Origin: Capillidium heterosporum
Lineage: Eukaryota; Entomophthoromycota; Entomophthoromycetes; Entomophthorales; Capillidiaceae
Assembly (NCBI GenBank): GCA_016630905.1
Contig: WBMQ01000004.1
Coordinates: 620,001 to 684,000 of the forward strand
Reading direction: 5' to 3'
DNA length: 64,000 bases
A program made the translations under genes and the position numbers. The notes beneath the pieces are model-generated. The model ran no database searches. It was given only the letters and a program-made list of their open reading frames with translations, and was not told where the DNA came from. Below are positions 22,778-35,575 of the stretch, one piece after another (positions within the stretch are counted from its first letter, which is position 1; each line of letters starts with the position of its first letter).

Positions 22778-23933
22778 CTATTTAGGAGGGTTGTAGTGGA
22801 TCTTACGGGCCTTAAGAGAGGCCCACTTGAAGCGCTTGAGCCACAAAGATAGACCGGTCATAACCGACAGAATGATAACTGCCTTCAAGCCCATCTTCTT
22901 ACGGTCGTCGTGCTCGGGTTCGGAGGCCCAGTTCAGGAAAGTGGAAACATCCTTGGCCATCTGGCTGGCGGTGGCGGGGGTACCTACATAATATAAATCA
23001 TCTAGATAAAAATTAAAAGCTACCATCTTCGTATTCAACAACACCATCGAACAAGTTCTTGGCCATAGCAATGGCACCACCGGGGAAGTAGGGGTTGTAG
23101 TGTAAGCCTTCACGGACTTCGACACCAGCAGGTGGCTCGCAGTACCCAGTAAGTAAAGCAAAGACGTAGTCCTAAATCGCATATGAGCTTTGGAAATAAA
23201 TTTTGAACTTACGGGACCACCATGACGGGCCTTTACAATAAGAGAAAGATCAGGTGGGTAGGCACCGTTGTTGGCAGCACGGGCAGCTTCTTCGTTGGGG
23301 TAAGGGCCCTTGAAGTAATCGGAAAGCTAAAAACCCATTTCCTATTAATAAAAAAATCAAAATACTCCAATTACCTTTCCGGGACGTTGGAACATCTCAC
23401 CGTCATCACCAGGACCATCGGTATACTCCTCCTCCTCAGCCATAGTCTTAACTTCACCTTCACTATGCGAGACATTGACCAAATTACGGTAAGCAATCAA
23501 GTCCAAGCTGTGGCAGGCCGAGCACACCTCCTTGTAGACCTGATAACCACGACGGATACTAGCGTGATCGAATGTCGAAAAGTAGGAGTTGTGGACCCAG
23601 GGGAACGAAGGGGCATGTAGACCATCAGCGGCGGCATCGGCACTGGCTTCATTGACGAAGAGTTGGTAAGCGGCACCCAAACCTACTAAACCGGCACCTA
23701 AACCAATGGCGTAATCGGTTCTACTGGCCTATGGTTGGATGGAAATTAATATAGAAGTTTTAGAGAGAGTATAGGTGGGCGAAATAGGCTTTTACTTTAG
23801 ATTGGGCAGTAGTGTTCTTTAGGTTCTGGGCCTAATTTTGAAGTTAACATTTAGGCAATAAATTTTGATGTACCTGGTTGGAGAAGAACCTAGTTCTGGA
23901 TACTGTCGAGTTAGTTAACAACTTTCGGATCAT
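22778..23933 (-). CDS. CYT1: Cytochrome c1 of respiratory complex III
   Basis: Several exons separated by 40-60 nt introns. Cytochrome c1 carries electrons from the Rieske protein to cytochrome c in the mitochondrial inner membrane. The start is at 23931-23933; the first residues, [19 protein letters not shown], are a typical basic mitochondrial presequence, followed by a second hydrophobic sorting segment ([15 protein letters not shown]). The haem site CSACH lies in [46 protein letters not shown] and [16 protein letters not shown] (with the haem-ligand methionine region) follow. The C-terminal anchor helix ([17 protein letters not shown]) and tail [13 protein letters not shown] complete the family pattern. 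No breaks were seen. Confidence 0.96.
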
Positions 23934-25385
23934 ATTCGTTCTATCTCTAATGCTACGTTTTAATTAAATAAGTATATACTTCGTCGGCGCGTTCGTTATC
24001 GACTTACTTTGATGGTAGATTGAAGCCTAATCAAAATCTCGCTGAAAGTTCCAAAATTTTTTATCAATCTTTACGGATCTTGATTTAATGACAGCCAATT
24101 AATTGTGGATTTATTGGTGGATGGATGACACGGCAAAAGGTGATTTTGGGTTGGATTGATCTGAATGATTAGATGAGATACTTTTAGCCATTGGCCAATG
24201 AAAATTTTAAGGTTTCCGATGTTGGCGAAAATGAAGTGGAAGTTGGTGGTGAAGAGCTGCAACTTTTACTTTGAATCATAGGTATATGTAAAAAGGTATC
24301 TAAGGGATTAGGATGATGACGACCTTTAACTAGTGCTAAGTAGTAAGAAATATGCTAATAGTGTAGCGTTTGGTTTGTATATAGGCATGCCATAAAAGAA
24401 AATTAGCACAGTAAAACAAAAATGATACGATTGACTATATATATCTTGATAAGCACTTAACTTACAATTTATAGCTATCATACTATAACTATAGTTTAAA
24501 GTAGCACTAAAGTACTACCATAATCTTTTATATGTATATTATGGTAAAGATATAATAGAGATAGCTACTACACAAGAATATTACAATGATAGGCAGCAGC
24601 AAAGTAGGCAAAATTCAAACAGAGTACAAAATTTCCAGTAACTACCTTTCAACTACTTTACTTTCAAAATCTGCTGTAGTCGATTGAACTTTACTTAATA
24701 TACTTATAAAACTTCAACTTGAAGCTTATCCCAATATGAGCAATCTACTATTGTAGACTTCATCTCCAATCAACCCATCCTCAATACTTTTAATCAAACC
24801 TTATCGAACATTTTCCAACTTTCGATGTATTGTTAATAGTTTATAAGCCTCTACCAACTAAAAGGTGTAATTTTACATCACAATACCTACCTGTATACTT
24901 ATACCAGTATATTAAAGCACTTGGAGTTTTAAATAAAATATGTATTAGTATAGCTAAAGCTAATTCTAATCCAAAATATAAAGCCATGCCAAGTTATTCT
25001 TCAAAACTATGCTACTATTTGAAGTGAAAGAGCTTAAATAGCTTTTCCATGACTGCTCAACATCCCAATAGTTAGTTTTCAAAATATACCAACTTTGACC
25101 TCCCTTTCTACACAGCATAGAGAAGGATATTTAGCATCGTCGGATAAAAGGGATTGTCGACCTGACCTACATAGTAGTTCCACCCAAAACCATAACCCCA
25201 ATTTTACCCACCTTACAATCGAATGATATTAGTCAACCCCATTACTAAACCAACTTTTATAGGGCTGAGTGCATGAACCTTATTTCAAGCTGACAATAAA
25301 GCGATCTAAAAGATGATGTCATACCTACAAGTCAACATAAAAGTTCAAACTCATCAGCTCGATCAGCTTTTATACAACAAGAACA
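23934..25385. other. Divergent spacer, no gene seen
   Basis: Lies between the divergent starts of cytochrome c1 and the Svf1-like gene, so it holds both promoters. AT-rich. Short open frames at 24071-24262 and 24830-25027 show no recognisable features. Confidence 0.5.
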
Positions 25386-26562
25386 ATGTCCCAAGGTAAT
25401 ATAATCAAATGCAACTAATTACTTACATACCGTTGGCAAAAAGTTAAACTACCCGACAGTGATATTCCCAAAGGCCAATCCATCCAAAGAGACTCCACTA
25501 TTGACGATGACAAATGGACTATCAACTCCGGTTCCAATACCGAGACCCACACCTTCTACCTCTTCACCAAAGATAACGCATTTATTTTCTGCCAACTAGC
25601 TTATACCAAGATCAGGTACCTTATTTTTTGATTTGTGTTTTAATAAATGTAAAGTTTCATTACCAACGTCCAAGTGACTTTCTCCATAATTGATGGAGAA
25701 AAACATCTGTTTACAACGGCCACATGCTCGGGCAACGTCAAATTAAGCAACAACAATTTAGATGCAACTTCCGATTCCATGATCGTTACCCGTTCCTCAG
25801 ATAACAGCTTCACTATCAAGCTTTTAGAAAAATCAGGCGCTAAAGGTGAGTTTACCTTCCAATCCCAAGGTTCTGGACTGAAGATTGGTGATAGTGGTAC
25901 TACTGTTTTAGGTGGTACTGACAAAATTACCCACAACTTCTACTGCCGCTGCCAGGTTGAGGGTAAACTTGATGTCCTCAAATTTAAAGCGGCACCTTAC
26001 GACTTATCAGGTTCTATCGGATACTTTGGCCACGCTACTTTGTCTAACAAACCGTATTCTGCTTTCCAGCAATCCCACTTTGCTATATTTAATAGTGCGC
26101 GTGTCCAAATTATCTCCTCTCTCCTACCTACCTTTAACCAAGTATGACTACCCTCACTTGGTCGATCAAACTTTTATCTTTTTAGATAAGGAGCTGGTGG
26201 CTGCTACTTCGAAAGCTACTCAACACATGGACAAATCAATCAAAGATAACGAAGATTTGACCGTTCCCGTCGATACCCGATTCATCTTTGAGGGGAACTA
26301 CCTCAACAACAACCAACCTGAAGGGAGACAGCTGAAGGCTACTTTACACCTTTTGGATTTAAAGGTAATTGAAAGAGTAGATATCATCTCGTCGTTACCT
26401 TATTTGCTAAGAAAGGCCGTACAAGCTTTTATTACCAAACCTTTCTTGTACCAGTTCTGCCAGGATATCAAGTTGCAGCTGCAGGTTGAAGGCAGTGAAG
26501 GTAAAGAGCCTTTGGATATCGATTGTATTGGAAGGATCTTTTACGAGTTGTCGTACCTGTAG
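25386..26562 (+). CDS. Svf1-like lipocalin-fold protein, with one frame change
   Basis: Svf1 proteins are fungal lipocalin-like proteins needed for survival under oxidative and cold stress; yeast Svf1 is linked to ceramide transport. Exon 1 (25386-25395) encodes MSQ; exon 2 (25444-25615) holds DDKWTINSGSNTETHTFYLF and FIFCQLAYTKI; exon 3 starts at 25655 and runs through GLKIGDSGTTVLGGTDKITHNFYCRC. The final part has RVDIISSLPYLLRKAVQAFI and TKPFLYQFCQDIKLQLQV, matching the Svf1 C-terminus. Between about 26095 and 26141 the reading frame changes. A 40-nt intron (gtccaa...aaccaag) would fit the frame but would remove residues that align with the family, so a one-base indel or assembly error is equally likely. 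Confidence 0.8.
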
Positions 26563-27558
26563 AAAGTGGGAGTTTTTATTTTTGAGATGAAGACCGGTAA
26601 TACAAATTATTATATTATTTCTTTTAGTTCTATTTTGATATCGATAAAACCTAATTTTTTGCCTTTTCTTGACTTTTGTCGAGAATACTAGTTGTCTATT
26701 CTATATTTTTAAGTTGAGTATTTATATTTATTTTAACATAATACTATGCAGGATAGCCCTACAGATGATTGGATAAAACATTAAAACACTACATTCACTT
26801 CAGTAGTCTATTGACCTTTAATGCCTTTTAACCTAGACCTCGGTACTCCTTTTGAAAGTCTTGTATGATCTCCTTTTAACATTCACAATTTGAATCACCA
26901 TCCCAACTTAATATCCTTAGTTGTCAACTGTTGAAGCCTTTTACATATCTGAAGAGCACATTGCAAAGTCCTATCGTCAAAGTTTTCAATCATTATTTGC
27001 TATTAATATTCAGCTTTATTCATTTTCAAGGCCCAATAACTTGGTATCTGTGTTGAAAGGATGGAGCTATAGGTACTATTCATCCTACATCTTCCCAACG
27101 CTGTAGAAACTACGATCCACCACTGTTATATTTCATTTTAATAAAGTGCAAATTATGTACCAGTTAAGCCTAGCAAGTTGCTACTTTACAATAGTAATGA
27201 TGTCCACCATCTCTCAATCTTATCTAATGAATGTTGCTTATTTCGTATACTATTGGATTTTTCAATTCACCATTTCCAGTTATAGGGGATAGTGGTGGTA
27301 CAAGATCTCCCTATCCCAATTCGTCCAAAGCTTTCAGCTATCACACTTGAAAACTGACGTAAGGAAAGGAATTTACTTGCGTCTTAATGCAAGTCACTCC
27401 TAAAGCTTTCCTTTCCAAGTTTCAAGTAGATTTTTAGACAGGTAAACCTCTATATAAACAAGTATCGACCTTCTTATACCAATCTTTTAAAATTCCAATA
27501 TACATAGCAAATACCAGAAACCTTAAATTCACCTAACAAAGTAAAGAGCAATACAAAT
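26563..27558. other. Spacer, no gene seen
   Basis: AT-rich, with one chance-like open frame at 26921-27106. The promoter of the next gene lies at its right end. Confidence 0.5.
27451..27458 (+). promoter_or_regulatory. TATA box of enoyl-CoA isomerase 1
   Basis: TATATAAA about 108 nt before the ATG at 27559. Confidence 0.5.
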
Positions 27559-28460
27559 ATGCAGTCAAAGTTCCAACCCAACCAGAAAGTAGCCTACCAC
27601 AGCGTTGACAAGAAGCTCCAAATAGCAACCGTTGAAAAAATGGACAACGTTTACATCCTCCACTTAATCAACGAAGATAATCGTCTTACCCCTAACACTA
27701 TCCCCAGTATCATCTTGGCAATGGATGAGATTGAGCAAGATTACTTACAGTTGCGTTCATTCAACGAGGATAATGACAAGGACTACTTGCCAGCTGCCTT
27801 GGTTACCGTAGGCAACAAACACATCTATTCCAATGGTTTAGATTTGTTCTCCATTGCCGAACACAACTTGACCAGCAAGCAGTTCTTTGAAAACTTCTAC
27901 CACAAGTTGTGCTTAAGAGTCCTGGAGATGCCTATGCCAACTGTAGCTGCTATCAACGGCCACGCCTTTGCCGGTGGGATGGTAATTATTTTTACTTGAA
28001 GAATAGTGTTGCTTATAAACTTTCTTTTATCTATATAGATGTTAGCACTGTGCCACGACTACAAAGTTATGCGAGAGGACCGTGGGTTCATGTGCATGGT
28101 ACCGTCGTTTTTTAAATCATCCTGCTAATATACCATTTTAGCCCGAAGTTGACATGCCTGGGCCTTTAAGTCCTGGTATGACTGCCGTATTAAGGTCCTA
28201 CTATCACTGATGCCAAGCTGTTGCGCGATATCTTGTTGCAAGGTATAAGATTGTCGGGTCCTAAATGCCTCGAGTACAACTTGATCGACAAAGTTTCCGG
28301 TGAGAAGGAGTTGTTGAATGATGCTATCGCCATCGCCAACAAGTGGAAGAGCAAGGCTATCAAGAGCGACAAGGTGTACAAGTTTTTGAGGCTGGAGTTT
28401 AAGGCCGAGCTGGTCAATTTGTTGAAGAATGGCGGTATCGGCTACATCGGTAAACTTTGA
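27559..28460 (+). CDS. Delta3,Delta2-enoyl-CoA isomerase-like protein 1 (crotonase fold), frame change in the last exon
   Basis: Crotonase-family enzyme of the plant/fungal enoyl-CoA isomerase type, which moves double bonds so that unsaturated fatty acids can enter beta-oxidation. Exon 1 (27559-27981) includes NKHIYSNGLDLFS and PTVAAINGHAFAGGM, the oxyanion-hole segments. Exon 2 (28039-28098) encodes MLALCHDYKVMREDRGFMCM, and exon 3 begins PEVDMPGPLSPGM. Near 28193-28199 the frame shifts: aligned to the neighbour gene without gaps, there is one extra base, and the uncorrected frame stops at 28208. Residues after the shift (LLQGIRLSGPKCLEYNLIDKV to GYIGKL) are well conserved. There is no mitochondrial presequence; the end GKL is only a weak match to a PTS1. 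It may be a young pseudogene, an assembly error or a recoding site. Confidence 0.8.
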
Positions 28461-28809
28461 AGATGGATATTAAAGTTAGTTGTCCATGATTTTATATAAA
28501 GCTGTGTCTATTTGTTTTGATAGTTTTCAATTTAAAGATAGTTAAATTGTATGGGGATTCTAACCATCGATGTTTTGTTGTTAATATACATTTAAAAGAA
28601 TCAGCTTAAAGTATGGTAACTCTAATACAAGTATAGATGTAAGTATATAACACGAGCACTAGTTGTCATTTGAACACTAGTATTTTTGGTCAACACCAGT
28701 CGCCTATACATCCAATTATTATTGGGCATTATACTTTAGAACAACGGCTATCTACTATATAGCTTCCAATCCAAACTAACAACAAACTTTCAAACAACAC
28801 TATCCTTCA
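28461..28809. other. Spacer between the two isomerase genes
   Basis: AT-rich; holds the 3' UTR of copy 1 and the promoter of copy 2, with a TATATAG near 28756. Nothing else seen. Confidence 0.5.
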
Positions 28810-29957
28810 ATGCGCTCTATAAAAGATAGTTGTACTTCTAAGTTGGGACTCCATTTCTATGGGCTTAACTTCCATACTTTTCAAAATCAAGTGACGTACA
28901 CAAACTCAATTATAAAATATTGCAATTTGGCTTCAACTTTATCCTTATACCACCAACAACGCAATCTTACCAACATGAAATTCCGTACCTTATCCCTTAC
29001 CAACTACTCAAAGTTCACCTTGAAGCACCAACCTATCAAGTTCCAACAGTTTTCCACTTTCAAAGCCAACCTATTCAGCCAAGAACCTACCGAGTACTTT
29101 ATCGACGATTCCAAAGATACTAAAAAAAAGATCTTTGAAATCAACAAAATAGATAACATCTACCTTTTGCGTTTAACAAACTCAGACAACAGATTGACTC
29201 AAGATACCGTACCTTTACTTATCAAGGGTTTAAAAGATATCGAAGCTCAATTCGAAAAAGACTTCCAGTCTAAAGATTTTAAAGGCAGCAGTTTAGTCTT
29301 AACGGGTAAAGACAAATTTTTCAGCAATGGGTTCGATTTGGATAGTGTCAAAACTAGTGCCATTAGTTTCGACGACTTCTTTTTAAACTATTTCAATCAA
29401 CTCGCTTTACTACTTTTGAACTTCAAGTTACCTACTGTCACCGCTATTAATGGACATGCCTACGCCGCCGGTTTGGTAAGTTTCTTTTTGGTAAGAGATT
29501 TTATTTAGTGTTAAAGTAGATGTTGGCGTTATGCTCCGATTTTAGAATTATGCGTGAGGATAGGGGGTATCTGTGCATGGTAAATTTACCTTCGCCTACT
29601 TCATTAACAGTTATTTTACTACTTATTTAGCCTGAAGTAGATCTAAACATAAGTTTAAGTCCAGGTATGATGGGTCTTGTACAGAGTGTTTTAACTTGTA
29701 AACAATCCTGCAACGAATTTATCTTGCAAGGTAAGAGGTATAACGCCAATCAAGCTTTGCATGTAAGGTTGGTCGATAAGGTAGCTTCGGAAGATAAAGT
29801 GTTGGAGGAAGCCTTCAATTTGGCTAAGGAGCTAGCTACCAAGGTAAGTAAGGATAAGCTAGTATATAGGAATTTGAGATTGCAATTGAAGGAGGATACT
29901 GTCAAGAAGTTGGAATCGGGTGGCTTGGGTTTCTTGGATGGTCTCGAGTTGAAATAA
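28810..29957 (+). CDS. Delta3,Delta2-enoyl-CoA isomerase-like protein 2 (crotonase fold)
   Basis: Tandem paralog of the preceding gene, with introns at exactly the same places (29476-29519 and 29580-29630). Seen segments are DKFFSNGFDLDS, PTVTAINGHAYAAGL, MLALCSDFRIMREDRGYLCM and PEVDLNISLSPGMMGLV, which carry the oxyanion-hole and active-site region of the family. The C-terminal helices run to GGLGFLDGLELK. The frame is intact. Two starts are possible: the ATG at 28810, about 55 nt after a TATATAG, or the ATG at 28975 in a good CAACATG context. From the second, a basic, Ser/Thr-rich leader of about 45 residues could send it to mitochondria, unlike copy 1, which has none. Confidence 0.88.
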
Positions 29958-31510
29958 ATTTTGAGTAAATGGCTTATACTCTTGTTTTGTATGTTGATTT
30001 TTATGTATGTATTTGGTTAAACTTGGAATTTCTAATGTATATAGCAGAGGTTGTCTGTTGATGATTATGTACATGGGTTTTGATGGTCAATAATTTCATA
30101 TGATTCAGGTAATAGTCAAAGAGAAGACCATCGATCTAGGCCCCAGTATGGCAATTGTACTATATTAAATTATCAGTCATCCATAAACTTATCCTATATA
30201 TCTCCCAAGTTAATGATCTTCACCAACTTATCCATGGCACTGTACCTACAAGTATGCAGAAATATATAGGTCCATCTTTCCCTATATTAGCCTAATTTCT
30301 TGGAGGAGAATTCTATATGCAGGAGATGTAAAGGTAGTGAAATTGAAGTGTCCAATCTATGAGGATGTACAACGGGAAGGAACCCAATGACGACAAAAGA
30401 ATATTTCAATCTGATATCTTCTGAAGTTATGTAAGGTTCCTATTAATTTTTTGAATTCAGACAAGTAGCTAGAGACCTATACTAAATCCACATTACAGAT
30501 ACTATAAAATAGACAAGTTCTAGAGAAGGTTCCTATAGTTTACAATCTATATAGAAAACTAAAAATACATTGTCAAAATTAAGCACTACATCTCGGCACA
30601 TATTTAAAAAGAAATTGGCGCAGAAGATCTTATCTTACAGGATGCTAGGAATAGGGCTAACACAGGCGGTATAAGGAAACAACCGAGATTAGATGTAGGT
30701 GAACAGTCTATGCAGAGTTCCAGGATTAATAAAAGCTTATATTGACAATAGGTGTTAAAGTTCCACCTAGGCCGATTTTATGGATGTTTAAGGTCAAGGA
30801 CCCTTCTATGAAGTTCAAAAGGGTTTATAAAGCGAGCTTTGAATAGCAAAATTCTGCCTACAAATTTCAGATGAGACTCCGGATAAATTTGCAGGAGCAA
30901 AATTTCGAAGATCTCTTGTTTAGGTAGCTTTGAAGTGTGTTCGGGAGTCTATTTCTCAGCAAATTCAATTTAAACCTGGAACCTGAATCTAAAGTTTATG
31001 AAAGGGCAATTTGGAGTTCTGAACTTGAGGTAGGAGGTGATCTTGACCATTAGACCAACCAACATTTGCTACCACATCAAACATCCATAATAAGGTATGG
31101 GCTGACAAACCAGTATCGGTTATATCCGAAATGGAGCAACTACCCATATGCCACCGAATTTCACGTTCTTAAACGCAACGACATGAAAATTTTCCCATAC
31201 TTTTAAACTTTACAGCCTACCCCATACAAGAATTTTCAACATCCTTCTTTATACTGGGCGAATAAAATAAATCAGTTGATCAAATATCTTATTTCCTATA
31301 CGTCAATTAGTATTCCAGACACCTCACTATAAAAAGCTTCACAATGGAAAGCATTTTAAGTAAGATTAAACCCCCTTTATAAACAGTTACTTTCAACCCA
31401 ACTTTCAACACCTTTCTCAAATTCCAACACTTTTCAACTCAAGATACTTTACAACAAAGTATAAATACCCTTCTATTCCAACGCCCGAGAACTTTTTTTA
31501 TACAAGTGAC
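29958..31510. other. Spacer, no gene seen
   Basis: AT-rich, with no open frame worth reporting. A TATA (31460-31467) near the right end belongs to the next gene. Confidence 0.5.
31460..31467 (+). promoter_or_regulatory. TATA box of the small membrane protein gene
   Basis: TATAAATA about 50 nt before the ATG at 31511. Confidence 0.5.
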
Positions 31511-31966
31511 ATGGAGGTACGGAGCCGAAGCCATACCAACTTCAACAACCAAACTAAGCAAGAGAACTTTACGACCTACTACTCGCTACGCCAAAGCCAA
31601 ACCTACCTCTGCTCCTTAATTTTCCTCCTTGTACAAAGCGTATACTTTGACTCTTCTTTTAAACCAATTTTGAAGCTACTTTCTTTACTCACCTGTACCA
31701 TATCTTTATTGTTGAGTGACAATACGACAGTACGCACTATATTACCCAGTGTCGAATTCTCAAGTCCAGTCAATTCAACACTATTACCAGGGTCTTTAGA
31801 GTGCCTCAACTTTTTGTCAAGCTTGATATGGTTTGCTGTAGCGGTGTTCTTTATATTCTTCAAGGAGAGTTATACGCTGCTAAGTGAGACGTCGTTGGTG
31901 TATCATGTACTTGCAGTGGGGTCGATATTGAACGCGTTTAGTTGGTTCTTTTCACTATTTTGTTAG
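31511..31966 (+). CDS. Small four-helix membrane protein, unrecognised
   Basis: A single exon of 151 residues. After a hydrophilic start of about 30 residues there appear to be two hydrophobic helices in the first half (around YLCSLIFLLVQSVYF and PILKLLSLLTCTISLLL), a polar loop with likely N-glycosylation sites (NST, NTT), and two more helices (SLIWFAVAVFFIFF and YHVLAVGSILNAFSWFF) ending in FSLFC. Size and topology recall small tetraspan (MARVEL-like) proteins, but I do not recognise the sequence. A TATA 50 nt upstream and G/C-ending codons in part of the gene argue that it is real. Confidence 0.6.
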   Translation: MEVRSRSHTNFNNQTKQENFTTYYSLRQSQTYLCSLIFLLVQSVYFDSSFKPILKLLSLLTCTISLLLSDNTTVRTILPSVEFSSPVNSTLLPGSLECLNFLSSLIWFAVAVFFIFFKESYTLLSETSLVYHVLAVGSILNAFSWFFSLFC

Positions 31967-32522
31967 TGATGGTTTTACTTTAGATTGTACCTTTTTAGTA
32001 GGTGTTGCACATAAATTATTTAATTTGAATAGAGCTTTTCGTTACCTTTGGAGATGGATTGCATAGTATATCTCTTATATGGGTACTGCGTTAATAAATT
32101 TTTAAATACTACGTAGCGCCTTAGTATATGAATATTTGGAGTTTTCTATCTTATAAACATTATAGTTGATTTGATTTCTAGAAATGGCGCATAAGATTCC
32201 TATATCTATCGACTGGTGAAATTTCTTTTGAAAGAAACGATGATCGGACAAAAAGAAATGTATACATTTGCCCGAATAAGGACATTGTTGGTGACAAAAC
32301 TAGCAATATATATAACTAAAATACCTTTGCCTAAAACTATATGTCAAATGCAGATACTTCAATCCCAAGTTCAAAATTTATAAGCTTGGGTACATCAGTC
32401 AAATTAAACGTACAAGAGATTTATCAGATAAATAGACTGTAAAGTTACAAATATTTGATTTTAATACATTCGTTCTGGCGATAGATAAGAGGCTAGCAGA
32501 GTCCAATAGGTCATAGGCAAAC
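31967..32522. other. Convergent spacer
   Basis: AT-rich DNA between converging genes. Nothing seen. Confidence 0.5.
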
Positions 32523-33923
<1,401 letters not shown>

Positions 33924-35575
33924 TGTACACCTGCTAGTATTTAATGTGACGTTTATCAGACAGAGCTTGTAGTATCGGCTTTTATACCTCCCATCAACAG
34001 AATAAATTTATAGAGACCAATGAAAACCTGTCAATCGCAATAAAAAGCTTCTAGTAGGTTCTATAAAAAACGATAAAGTTGTTGGCTACAAGTTGGAATC
34101 AAAAATTCCAAATTAACTGCGCTGCAACATAACTGAAAGCTTTACTATGCGATAGTTTATTTGGAATTTAGGAGACTACGCTTCCATCTTTATTTCTGCA
34201 AATCCTTAAAGCTGTTTGCTTTATTACTAAATTTAGAAACATTGGATGTTCTGAAGCAGTAGGTAGCAACTGTATGCGACACCCTTACCAAAGTATAGAT
34301 AAAGCTGAAAGGAATATCGAATTCAAAGGTAGATGTGACTTTGTCCCATCTTCTAATAGATTTTGCTAGTGCAGTTAAAGCTCGAAAGAATCACCAACAT
34401 TTACTATATCGATTGAAATACCATTTTTATAGTGGAGACTCATGAAAAACATACGTTTAATACAACTGTCTTTTCCCTTGTAGCAAAAATGATATAGATC
34501 AAATTTTAGATATATTACTTTCCTTAATTTCTTCAGTAACGTCTCTTACATCCATCATGTAGTAAAATTTAGGTCCTCCTTCAGATCTCCAATCGATGTA
34601 TCCATTCAGGTACAAAGTCACCATTACTGTATTGGATGGCCTTCTAAGCTATCTGGAGACCTGGTTTCAGAAGTTTTGCACAGTAGCTCGTCCAAAGATT
34701 TATTTGGTTCAGGGACTTTTAAATTTATCGCTCTTGAGATGCCTATAGGTATTGACTAGAAATACGTATTCGCTGCAAGTAAAGTTAGCTTTGTCAATTT
34801 GATAACCATGGTGATTCACCCTATATTGCGTTTAAATGAAAGCTATATGTTACGTATATTGATTTCTTAACAATATAGGGCTTTTAAAAGCATATAGCTA
34901 AAGCTATCATCTGCTCTTAAGCTTACTCTGGGATTTGAGAGCTGAGCTATGGGTGTGAAAATTCGATCCTAACCGAGTCACAATGTTTCAAAATAGAATC
35001 TATTGAAATACTGACAGCTTGAGCTTCACTCAAGAGTTCTTTATCGTTGCGAAATTGTGAGTACCACATCTATCTGGGGAAAGTTTGACAGGGAGTACCT
35101 GTCCTATATCTCCTATCACAGATTTTTAGGGAAAATATGAATGACTTTTTGATGTATCTGCCCAATACTCTTTCAATATATATAGTACCTATTGAATTAA
35201 ATTATATAAGTTTGGGCATCAATTCTCATTAAGCTTGAACGGATGACTTTATATGACAAAATGCTATGTTATGTCTATTGAAGCTCCTCTCGATTTTGGA
35301 GGAATGTACCTTAATGAGATGTACCCTGACTAAAATATACTATACTACTTTATATTCTAACTATAAATGCAAACCATATATGACGACATCTATAATATCA
35401 AAGTAAAATCTCATATTATGCTATAGAACAGTGTAACAAAGTATTACTATACAACTATCCAATATAAATAGCCTCAAAACAAAAATATATATTAAATATA
35501 CATATTAAAATACAAATGCAACAATATATATACTTCAGAAAACTAAAAATGATATAAACTTTAATACAAGCTATC
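33924..35575. other. Spacer, no gene seen
   Basis: AT-rich, with the CYP40 promoter at its left end and the 3' region of the POT transporter at its right. No gene or repeat seen. Confidence 0.5.
33977..33988 (-). promoter_or_regulatory. TATA box of the CYP40 gene
   Basis: GGTATAAAAGCC on the minus strand, about 55 nt before the ATG at 33923. Confidence 0.55.

Noticed and set aside
23222-23680. Plus-strand open frame of 132 codons opposite cytochrome c1 exons
   Set aside because: The opposite strand encodes the haem-binding exon of cytochrome c1; this frame is its shadow.
32399-32522. Continuation of the CYP40 reading frame past the last intron into the 3' flank
   Set aside because: Splicing near 32580-32620 leads to a short last exon ending ...KMFA with a stop at 32523, which fits the family better than reading through the intron.
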